This document shows, one piece after another, positions 26,795 to 33,960 of a stretch of DNA of 64,000 bases. Numbering within the stretch: position 1 is the first letter of the stretch; every line of letters starts with the position of its first letter. The DNA lies in the NCBI RefSeq assembly GCF_002964665.1, contig NZ_PQBZ01000042.1, positions 617,097-681,096 of the forward strand, given 5' to 3'. The notes under the pieces are model-generated. The model made no database searches. It had not been told where the DNA came from and was given only the letters and a program-made list of their open reading frames with translations. Made by a program: the position numbers and the translations under genes. The DNA is from Pseudoalteromonas sp. T1lg23B. GTDB lineage: Bacteria; Pseudomonadota; Gammaproteobacteria; Enterobacterales; Alteromonadaceae.

Positions 26795-28258
26795 TTGAAA
26801 ACCTGCAAATATATTTTCTTCCTGTTGTTTTTACTTATTTGTGTATTTTTTATTTTTGGCGCATTAACAGCCACTCCCTCGCCACTAAAGCAGAAGGCTG
26901 AAAACCTACCAATTTATATTAGTAACATTTCCATAGTTGATGTATTGAATGGAGATATTAAAGAGTCTCATCATGTATTAATTTTGAATGGAAAAATTGC
27001 TGATATATCACCAGACCCAATAACCGTTAACTTCCCTGATTTCATTCCGGTCGACGGTAACAATAAATACATACTGCCATCGCTGTGGGATATGCATATT
27101 CATACAATAAACCGTTCTGATGTTTTGCATTACCCGCTTTATTTCGCCAATGGCATTTTAAACGTTAGAGATCTCGGCAATACATGCAGTTGGAGTGACG
27201 ATCGAACTTGTACCGCGCCAAATAAACACTGGCAGCGCTCAGTTGAAAGTAAGTCATTACTTGGCCCGAATACATGGACACAGGTAAGTTTTCACATGGA
27301 GGAGTTGGAAGATAGCGATATCAAATCCACTTTAACTTGGCTAAAAGACCGTGATGACTCTGTTTTGAAGTTACAACTTAACCACGATACAACGAGTCAA
27401 CAATTTCAATCGATTTTAAACGATGCGGAAAAGTCTGACATATCTGTCGTTGGCCATCTCCCAGCAAACGTTGATTTGGCTAAAATTGACCTGAAGAACC
27501 TAAACAGTATTGAGCATGATCGGGCTTTCTACTCTCATTGCTCTGAACATCAAGATGTATTTGAAGAACGCGTATCTGTCATGGTTCACTTTGTTAATAG
27601 CTACAGTGAAGAAAAATGTCGGATAGTCATGCGAACGATACAAGAACAAGGCGTTGCCTATACGCCAACTCATATCGCCTCAAGCCAGCAAGATATCAAT
27701 ATCAGTCATAAATTATACGAAAAAGGTGAGCTCAATGAATATATTGACGATACGACTCTCACATTATGGAGAATGTACGCATGGCTCACAGAAAAAGGAT
27801 TCGACGAACAAGATAAACAAGATCTTACAGTATTAAACACCACCAGTTTAAAGCTCTCCAGATTAGCTGAAGATAATGGTGTGCTATTGCTTGCGGGTAC
27901 CGATGCACTTGACGCTTTTATTTACCCCGGTTTTAGCCTTTATGATGAGCTTGAAATGCTATCTAAAGCTGGGTTATCAAACAGTGAAGTCATCCGAACA
28001 ACAACCATAAATCCTGCAAAATACTTTAATGTGGAAGCATCATTAGGCAGTGTTGATATAGGAAAACGGGCAGATTTAGTCATACTCAACAGTAACCCAC
28101 TGAGTGATTTATCTTCCCTAAAAGAAGTGGATAGCGTGATATTTAATGGCGAACTGTATACCAACAAAGAGCTAAATGAAATAAAACGACATGTAGCAAG
28201 CACTGCTAAAGATCTATCCGTCACAGCAAAGCGATTTTGGGAGTTATTTTTTAACTAA
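26795..28258 (+). CDS. Membrane-anchored amidohydrolase
   Basis: This amidohydrolase-superfamily protein of about 487 residues is anchored by one N-terminal helix (KYIFFLLFLLICVFFIFGAL). The metal-site motifs are present: DMHIHT (HxH), a lysine in VLKLQLNHD, HLPAN, SIEHD and AGTDALD. The C-terminal composite-domain signature SVDIGKRADLVILNSNPLSD is of the imidazolonepropionase/Xaa-Pro dipeptidase-like group. It probably hydrolyses an amide or lactone-like substrate on the periplasmic side. The start is unusual: TTG at 26795 with TGGAG upstream, or TTG at 26768. Confidence 0.8.
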   Translation: MKTCKYIFFLLFLLICVFFIFGALTATPSPLKQKAENLPIYISNISIVDVLNGDIKESHHVLILNGKIADISPDPITVNFPDFIPVDGNNKYILPSLWDMHIHTINRSDVLHYPLYFANGILNVRDLGNTCSWSDDRTCTAPNKHWQRSVESKSLLGPNTWTQVSFHMEELEDSDIKSTLTWLKDRDDSVLKLQLNHDTTSQQFQSILNDAEKSDISVVGHLPANVDLAKIDLKNLNSIEHDRAFYSHCSEHQDVFEERVSVMVHFVNSYSEEKCRIVMRTIQEQGVAYTPTHIASSQQDINISHKLYEKGELNEYIDDTTLTLWRMYAWLTEKGFDEQDKQDLTVLNTTSLKLSRLAEDNGVLLLAGTDALDAFIYPGFSLYDELEMLSKAGLSNSEVIRTTTINPAKYFNVEASLGSVDIGKRADLVILNSNPLSDLSSLKEVDSVIFNGELYTNKELNEIKRHVASTAKDLSVTAKRFWELFFN

Positions 28259-28350
28259 GTTTTTTCCAATCTAAAGCTCACTGACTTGGTACAAACATTT
28301 TTACAATTGAAAATACCGCAAACATCGCACCTATCACCAACTTTTTAAAT

Positions 28351-28465
28351 GGACACCCACCCCAACTTGCTGGTCAGTTACGGGTACATTTTTGGTAATA
28401 TGATCACAAAGAAGATATCGCCAATAGAAAAGGGTCTGACTAGCTCGTTTTTAAAGTGGGTGTCC
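28351..28465 (+). mobile_element. 115-bp miniature inverted-repeat element, copy 2
   Basis: The ends are perfect 10-bp inverted repeats, GGACACCCAC and GTGGGTGTCC. The interior is nearly identical to copy 1 at 23928-24042 and in the same orientation. The right end is followed by a near-exact tandem duplication (TGATTAGGGTA twice, 28466-28488 region). No coding capacity is present. The pair brackets 4.3 kb of accessory genes. Confidence 0.85.
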
Positions 28466-28699
28466 TGATTAGGGTATTGATTAGGGTAACTCATGCCGAG
28501 CGGCGTGGCTTCGCAACTTATTTAACCTACTTTGAAGCACACATAGGTTGGTGGCGTAACACCATGTAATAGATAAGTTATGACCACTGCTCTAACATGC
28601 ACGCAGAAATTATCGGTAATAGTAACTTAATGAGTGCTCGCTCATCTGTTCGCTTGCCTAATGTTGTTTGCTGGCGCATAAGCGCCCTAAGGAATAAGA

Positions 28700-30400
28700 A
28701 TGCGTTGCATACGCAAAATACTATGTTGCAGTATCGTGATGGTAGCGATGTTATGTTCTATCAGTTTTGCACAATCAAAAAGCGAAAACCCTATTTTAAA
28801 CTTTATTGGTGGTGCGTTTGATAGCTGGGGTAAATCTGAGTTTTTAGGCTTAATTGGGTTAGGTGGACACGGTGCGACCAGCGCCCAAATTGGTCAAGTT
28901 ATCGATATGCTTAACGACATAGAGCAGCAGATAGGAGAAGAACAGCAGGAACTTGTTGAATTGCAAGGTGAGTTTTTTCAGTTAGAAAGTAAAATTGATA
29001 ACAACGAATTAAAGTCACAACTGCAAATGATTTTGACATTGGAAGAGTCTGTTAACACACACTGGACTGGGTTCAGTAATGATGTTGGAGGGTTAAGCAC
29101 CTTTGCAGATATCGCCAAATCACAGTCCACATTGGCCAAGTTACAAAAATTTGCTGATCAGAACTTGATGTGTAGCCTAGGCGAAAACTCGGATCTTTTG
29201 AGCAACCTAAACGCAGACGGCCACTTTGCGTCGGGTTTGCAAGCTTACAAGACAGTACTTGGTGATAATCTAGATACATTAACTAGTCAAAGTAATTACC
29301 CACAAACATTAGAGTCATACAATAACTCCTTGCAGATGTACTTATTTAAAGTCGTAGCATCACTGCAAATGAGTTATACAATTCAAAACACCTATTTGTA
29401 CCTAAGTTATAATACCTCTGGCTTTGAGGATTTAACATTCTGTATTCCTGGGATAACCGCAAAGAGTTACACCACAGATTTAAATGCGCTTAATTCATAC
29501 TATCAAAAACAGATCAACAACTTGGTACTTGCAGTTATCCCAGAGTTAATTTCAGATGATTGGAGCGCATTAACCTACCCTCGCGGTACCGATATAAACC
29601 CACAAATGGCGAACACCCTATCATGGACTGGGCCTGATGGTAGCAACAAGCACATTATTGGTGGTGGATGGGCAAACTCGTGCCGTATATACAGTTGGGT
29701 TGGCGTGGATAACTCCCCTTATACTAAAGGTATCTATACATCTGAAACCCTTGCAGCTCAGTGCCATGGTGAGCAACAACAAATAGATTATAAACAGTAC
29801 TGTGTTGTCGATGGTCACAATAACGCCATCAGTGCCTTCATAGGTAAAGACAAACAAGGCAGCACAAAGACCGCATTACAATGTGTAAACTACCAAGCGG
29901 CTAACTATGACTCAAATTATAAAACAGATGTATTAAGCCCAACCCCTTGGTTTTTTACTGGTGACACTGATGCTAAATTTTATTATTACCCCGGTGGCAT
30001 GGAGTCGTTTCCAACGGCACCTAGCATCAACTTTAATGGTCTTGGTGATCATATGCACCAACATAATGATGGCGCATATGTAGAAACTGCAAAAATAATC
30101 TATCCAGACACTATAGGGCCACAAGGGAGATACTCATTTTATTTTCAATATAATGGTACCGAGAACTCAGAGAAAACCTCTACTCATAGCATCTTGTATA
30201 TCAATGGGGAGATGCACCAGAAAGGTTTCCACTACCACTGGAACATGACCTTGAGCTGCCAGGTTAACGATGATTTCTGTTGGGTGATGGATTCAGATAA
30301 AAACTCATTATGTGTAGGTGGTGATCAACTAAAACTTACCATTAAAAGCAGTGGAGATGATAAAGCAAACATCCAGTACGTAGGAGACAATTGCTCTTAA
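28700..30400 (+). CDS. Large secreted protein, helical N-terminus, unknown function
   Basis: This exported protein of 566 residues has a signal peptide (cleavage after ISFA) and a good ribosome site (AAGGAATAAG). Residues about 40-270 are predicted by eye to be long amphipathic helices with a coiled coil (DIEQQIGEEQQELVELQGEF) and a glycine-rich hydrophobic patch (LGLIGLGGHG). Residues 300-566 are beta-rich with many aromatics and paired cysteines. This plan recalls helical pore-forming toxins with a C-terminal binding domain, but no family is recognised and the toxin idea is an inference. It stands alone beside a repeat element. Confidence 0.65.
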   Translation: MRCIRKILCCSIVMVAMLCSISFAQSKSENPILNFIGGAFDSWGKSEFLGLIGLGGHGATSAQIGQVIDMLNDIEQQIGEEQQELVELQGEFFQLESKIDNNELKSQLQMILTLEESVNTHWTGFSNDVGGLSTFADIAKSQSTLAKLQKFADQNLMCSLGENSDLLSNLNADGHFASGLQAYKTVLGDNLDTLTSQSNYPQTLESYNNSLQMYLFKVVASLQMSYTIQNTYLYLSYNTSGFEDLTFCIPGITAKSYTTDLNALNSYYQKQINNLVLAVIPELISDDWSALTYPRGTDINPQMANTLSWTGPDGSNKHIIGGGWANSCRIYSWVGVDNSPYTKGIYTSETLAAQCHGEQQQIDYKQYCVVDGHNNAISAFIGKDKQGSTKTALQCVNYQAANYDSNYKTDVLSPTPWFFTGDTDAKFYYYPGGMESFPTAPSINFNGLGDHMHQHNDGAYVETAKIIYPDTIGPQGRYSFYFQYNGTENSEKTSTHSILYINGEMHQKGFHYHWNMTLSCQVNDDFCWVMDSDKNSLCVGGDQLKLTIKSSGDDKANIQYVGDNCS

Positions 30401-30523
30401 AACCAACACTGTAAGCCCTTTATGATTAAAACAGCCCATCAGCGAGTGCCAAAAGCGACTTTGGCATTTGACTTGATGAGGCTGCCAGGCGATTAGCTTG
30501 ACCTACCAATTATTTTAAACTAC

Positions 30524-30637
30524 CTACAACAGCCTTAGAGTCATACGACGATTGATAGGCCACATAAGAAATACCGCGGTAACGATAAAACTAACAATGG
30601 AGCTAACAATCAATATTGCTAGCGAGTAAGTGTCCAT
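30524..30637 (-). CDS. Small single-helix membrane protein, 37 residues
   Basis: A short minus-strand frame encodes MDTYSLAILIVSSIVSFIVT followed by AVFLMWPINRRMTLRLL. It is one transmembrane helix with a positively charged tail. AAGGG lies 7-8 bases before the ATG. The hydrophobic pattern and ribosome site make it a plausible real small gene. The function is unknown. Confidence 0.5.
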   Translation of the reverse strand: MDTYSLAILIVSSIVSFIVTAVFLMWPINRRMTLRLL

Positions 30638-30767
30638 AATTCGCCCTTATGCCTGATAACAAAATTAAGCACATAAAACTATCGACGCAAGCACAAAATA
30701 GGTACAGATATTTAATTTTTTACTTTAAAGTAAAGCTCATCTTCAGTACAACTCATGGAAAGACCGC

Positions 30768-31184
30768 TTGAACATCGTTAAATATACCGAATTTACCGCT
30801 TTATCTTATCTTGTGATCAGTGCGCCCGTATTTGCTTTGTTGGCCGCGCTATTTGGTGTGTCAACATTTGATATCTACTCCATCACCATGCTTATTTTTA
30901 TCGACTTAGTCGCCAAAGCCGTCCCCTATTTCACTTTATTCCTAGGTACCAAGGTGCCACATAACCAATACAGTAAAGTGTTCTTCTACGCATTTTTGAT
31001 ATTTACCTCAGCGATCATGGCGCTGATTTACTTTACCTTGTTTATTTATGACTTTACTGGTGCCACCAGCGGGCCGCTGTCTGGTGTGGTGCTCATCACC
31101 CCTTATGTTTTGCTGATCCCGTTAGGTGCTGCAATCGGTGCTTTGTGTGTGGTCGCTGTGACGTTTGTGCAAAACAAGCTTTAG
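30768..31184 (+). CDS. Four-helix membrane protein of unknown function
   Basis: This integral membrane protein of 138 residues has about four helices and few charged residues outside a central loop (TKVPHNQYSK). It begins at a TTG codon with a weak upstream site (GAAAG). No family is recognised. A GACTGAGC/GCTCAGTC hairpin at 31196-31224 follows and may help end transcription, though it lacks a T-run. Confidence 0.6.
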   Translation: MNIVKYTEFTALSYLVISAPVFALLAALFGVSTFDIYSITMLIFIDLVAKAVPYFTLFLGTKVPHNQYSKVFFYAFLIFTSAIMALIYFTLFIYDFTGATSGPLSGVVLITPYVLLIPLGAAIGALCVVAVTFVQNKL

Positions 31185-31442
31185 CGACGCCATTAGACTG
31201 AGCAGGCACACGGCTCGCTCAGTCGAATAAGCACTGTAAAGCCGCTACACTACGTTCTAGGTTAATTGATTGTGTTGCCTGTCTATTCAAAGTTTTGTTA
31301 CTACACGATGAAAAGACAAGCGCAATTAAATACATAACTATATGAAAAATAAAGTTTGTCGTACCGATGACATAAAGCTGACGTTACCATGGTTGGGTTT
31401 TTACCCTAGGCTCCGTTTAGACACAACAGCAAGGACTAAAAC

Positions 31443-31919
31443 GTGATTATTAGAAAATTAAGATTACAAAAAGGTTGGTCTCAAGAACAACTGGCACAAT
31501 TAAGTGGCCTCAGTTTGAGAACAATTCAGCGCATCGAACGAGGTCAAACGCCAAGTTTAGAATCGCTTAGGTCTTTAGCTGCCGTTTTTGAAACCACAGT
31601 TGCCAGTCTTCAACAGGAGCTAACGATGAAAACCGACACAAATACAGCCGCTATTAGCGACCAAGAAAACAAAGTTATCGAGCAAGTATGGGCTATTAAA
31701 GCGTTTTACAGTCACTTGATACAGTATGGGGTAACCATCATTACGTTGTTTATCGTTAACTACTTCGTATCACCTCACTATTACTGGGCTTGGTGGGTTG
31801 CCCTGGGTTGGGGTGTGGGTGTCATCAGCCATGCGCTCGATACGTACGAAGTGTTTAATCTATTTGGCGCCAAGTGGGAAAAACGGCAAATTGAAAAGCG
31901 CCTTGGTAGAAAGTTATAA
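31443..31919 (+). CDS. XRE-type HTH regulator fused to 2TM domain
   Basis: This protein of 158 residues has an N-terminal XRE/Cro helix-turn-helix (about residues 3-58, LRLQKGWSQEQLAQLSGLSLRTIQRIERG) and a C-terminal 2TM domain (PF13239-type: two helices around HLIQYGVTIITLFIVNYFV and WVALGWGVGVISHA, then a basic tail). It is therefore a membrane-bound DNA-binding protein. Such proteins often regulate their own or adjacent genes and respond at the membrane. The GTG start has AAGGA upstream. Confidence 0.85.
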   Translation: MIIRKLRLQKGWSQEQLAQLSGLSLRTIQRIERGQTPSLESLRSLAAVFETTVASLQQELTMKTDTNTAAISDQENKVIEQVWAIKAFYSHLIQYGVTIITLFIVNYFVSPHYYWAWWVALGWGVGVISHALDTYEVFNLFGAKWEKRQIEKRLGRKL

Positions 31920-31952
31920 AATATATTCAAAATTTCAAAAAGTTACAATAAC

Positions 31953-31992
31953 AACACCGTTTCAGTAACCACATACACACTGAGACGGTGTT
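31953..31992. terminator. Hairpin between convergent genes
   Basis: A 14-bp stem with one G-T wobble, AACACCGTTTCAGT with ACTGAGACGGTGTT, and a 12-base loop lies between convergent genes. The minus-strand side is followed by a T-rich stretch; the plus side is not. It probably terminates the minus-strand unit and may serve both. Confidence 0.6.
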
Positions 31993-32015
31993 GGCTTAAA
32001 CCCATTCAAACGCAG

Positions 32016-32759
32016 CTATTTATTTACCTTACCCGGTAGGCTGAGGTTTCCTGATGCAATATCCATGACGTTGACCACGCATAACAAAGGCGCATGCACG
32101 CTTTGGTTGACTCGTAAGCCCGCGGTTACACCATCAAACGCGGTATCTTCAACTATTCCTATATTCTCAAATGGGATCTGTACTTCAACCACATCATCGT
32201 TGAAGGTTGGGCTCCACCCAGGGCTATCCAACAAAATGGGTAATCCAGGCCAGGTTTTCGGTAATCGAGGTTTATTGCCTTTTGGTATATCAACCACCCC
32301 CAAGGCGTCTTTGCCACATTGCTCATTAGGCGTTAAAACAACCCAATGGCTGTGCCAAATGTTGCCGTCGTTGCTGGTATTACCATCACCATTTTCATCA
32401 AACAGTGGCGTATCATCAAAATCAGGGTGTGCAGTTACAGCCAGTGCCAGAATGCCCGCATTGCGCTCAAAGCCAACTTCATAGCTGTCGATTGCAGTAG
32501 GCCAAACGTAAGAAAATACCTCACTTCCTGCAAGCTTGCCGCTTACCGTGGGCTTATGTTTGCCCGCTTGACCTGAAACCGCCATGTGAAACGTTGCGAC
32601 ATTTCCTTTGGTGGTTATTTTTGCGTGAATAATATCAAACGGTGCCAATGTGGTTTCATTAGCCGAAGCCTTTATTCCACCTTGGTGCTGTTGATGGCTC
32701 AATACGGAGAACGAAAGACTCGCAACCAATAATGGCGTAAGTAAATTGAATTTACGCAT
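32016..32759 (-). CDS. Secreted protein of unknown function
   Basis: This exported protein of 247 residues has a signal peptide (cleavage near VLSH). The mature part has an aspartate/asparagine loop FDENGDGNTSNDGNIWHSHW reminiscent of a calcium-binding loop, several histidines, and two cysteines (EQCGK and PLLCVV). The family is not recognised. It overlaps the thioredoxin-like gene before it by 8 bases, so the two are translated together. It is controlled from the operator region shared with the MarR gene. A role in redox or metal stress at the envelope is inferred from this context. Confidence 0.65.
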   Translation of the reverse strand: MRKFNLLTPLLVASLSFSVLSHQQHQGGIKASANETTLAPFDIIHAKITTKGNVATFHMAVSGQAGKHKPTVSGKLAGSEVFSYVWPTAIDSYEVGFERNAGILALAVTAHPDFDDTPLFDENGDGNTSNDGNIWHSHWVVLTPNEQCGKDALGVVDIPKGNKPRLPKTWPGLPILLDSPGWSPTFNDDVVEVQIPFENIGIVEDTAFDGVTAGLRVNQSVHAPLLCVVNVMDIASGNLSLPGKVNK

Positions 32760-33000
32760 GAGCCACTCCTTTCACCTCATCAAGTGATGCCCCAAAGTTA
32801 ATATGAAAAACCGCGCCATCCAGCAATAAAGCAGGCACCGATTTCACCCCCGCTTGTTCGGCAAATGCTATAGCAGACTTTTCTTCCACTAAATGAACAA
32901 CCTCAACCTGATAACGACTTTTGTCCAACGCCTGTAAAACCTGTTGCTCTGCTGCCACACATATCGCGCAGCCAGCATGATAAAAAATAGCCTTGTTCAT
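32752..33000 (-). CDS. Thioredoxin-like small protein
   Basis: This 82-residue protein of the thioredoxin/glutaredoxin fold has redox motif CAIC (Cys11-Cys14) right after the first strand (AIFYHAG), and a cis-proline-type segment VKSVPALLLDG later. It has no signal peptide, so it is cytoplasmic. It should act in thiol-disulfide exchange with an unknown partner. It is first in a two-gene unit with the secreted protein and divergent from a cysteine-rich MarR regulator. AAGGA lies upstream of the ATG. Confidence 0.85.
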   Translation of the reverse strand: MNKAIFYHAGCAICVAAEQQVLQALDKSRYQVEVVHLVEEKSAIAFAEQAGVKSVPALLLDGAVFHINFGASLDEVKGVAHA

Positions 33001-33028
33001 GATGATTCCTTTTTCGTCAAAATTAACA

Positions 33029-33043
33029 GTATCGACTCGATAC
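33029..33043. promoter_or_regulatory. MarR-type operator, thioredoxin side
   Basis: The sequence GTATCGACTCGATAC is a perfect palindrome (7-bp arms, 1-base centre). Its half-site recurs in the second palindrome at 33081-33101. It lies in the promoter zone of the minus-strand thioredoxin-like gene, 29 bases from its start. Confidence 0.7.
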
Positions 33044-33072
33044 CAATTAAACTGTAAAGATCAAAATCAGGG

Positions 33073-33101
33073 TTGTCAATATAGTATTTAGTCGATACTA
33101 T
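33073..33101 (+). promoter_or_regulatory. marR promoter with overlapping operator
   Basis: A promoter TTGTCA, 17-base spacer, TACTAT can be read at 33073-33101. The 21-bp near-palindrome at 33081-33101 (arms ATAGTAT and ATACTAT, centre with AGTCGATAC half-site) covers the spacer and -10 box. Binding would block the marR promoter, consistent with autorepression. Confidence 0.65.
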
Positions 33102-33107
33102 TTAGCT

Positions 33108-33671
33108 ATGAAACAAAATCACATCTATAACAGCGTTGAACGTTTGGGCGATCTCCTCAAAGTGGGTGCTCGACAAGCAGGTGCAGAGCATGGGCTTCAA
33201 CCCGTGCATGTGGAAGTATTACATTATCTATCAATCTGCAACCGCTATTCAGACACGCCAATGGCGGTAACAGACTATTTGGGGTTAACCAAGGGCACGG
33301 TTTCTCAGACACTTAAGGTATTGGAAAAAAAAGACTTACTGGTCAAATCAATCGACGAAAATGACAAGCGTATCACCCATTTGAAGTTATCCGAAAGTGG
33401 TCAGAAGCTGGTCGCTGATTTGCTCCCTACCAGCTTATTTATGAACGCCTGTGCACAACTATCTCCCGAGCAGCAATCAAACATTGATTCGTCACTCAAG
33501 TTACTGCTTAGAGCATTACTAACAGCAAATAACTTAAAGACTTTTGGAGTGTGTAAAACATGTCGATACAACCAACAAACAAGCGATGGCAATTACTTTT
33601 GTGGCCTTGTTAAGCAGCCGCTAACCTCGGACGACACACAGCTGATCTGTCGCGAACATGAAGATATTTAG
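33108..33671 (+). CDS. MarR-family regulator with C-terminal cysteine cluster
   Basis: This winged-helix regulator of 187 residues has a DNA-binding part at about 30-110 (MAVTDYLGLTKGTVSQTLKVLEKKDLLVKS, wing NDKRITHLKLSESG). Beyond the usual MarR length it has a tail with four cysteines: Cys149 and Cys152 (CKTC), Cys165 (YFCGL) and Cys181 (ICREHE). The spacing suits a bound zinc ion or an iron-sulfur cluster, hence metal or redox sensing. It diverges from a thioredoxin-like gene, with two shared-type palindromes in between. Confidence 0.85.
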   Translation: MKQNHIYNSVERLGDLLKVGARQAGAEHGLQPVHVEVLHYLSICNRYSDTPMAVTDYLGLTKGTVSQTLKVLEKKDLLVKSIDENDKRITHLKLSESGQKLVADLLPTSLFMNACAQLSPEQQSNIDSSLKLLLRALLTANNLKTFGVCKTCRYNQQTSDGNYFCGLVKQPLTSDDTQLICREHEDI

Positions 33672-33907
33672 CGGTGTCCCACAGGTGAAATCTCCCAATG
33701 TTTAATCGCGACACCGATGTTCATTCCGGTTCTATATTTAACACACTGATTTTAAAGCTTTGATTTTACCTTCGCATGTCTTGGCGGTTAATTTACAGGT
33801 GGTGTTTTATGGGGCGTTGCTAAATGAAAGGGTTCTCAAGTCGTTAACTATCAAGCTCGCATGCTGCGACTGAGCTGAATAACAACGGAGCTCACCCCAA
33901 TCAAGTA
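33672..33907. other. Intergenic stretch, no gene seen
   Basis: About 240 bases between the MarR gene and the hut terminator hold no supported feature. Confidence 0.5.
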
Positions 33908-33941
33908 AATAAAAAAGGCCAGACAATATTATCTGGCCTTT
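33908..33941 (-). terminator. Rho-independent terminator of hut operon
   Basis: A 10-bp perfect stem AAAGGCCAGA / TCTGGCCTTT with an 8-base loop lies 20 bases after the hutU stop. The A-rich run at 33908-33916 is the U-run on the minus-strand transcript. Confidence 0.88.
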
Positions 33942-33960
33942 ATTTGTTATTTTACCGCGC

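Noticed and set aside
23928..28465. Composite transposon
   Set aside because: The flanking elements are only 115 bp with no transposase in or between them, and no target-site duplication is visible.
28700..30400. Naming the secreted protein as a pore-forming toxin
   Set aside because: Only the general helical-then-beta layout supports this; no family motif is visible.
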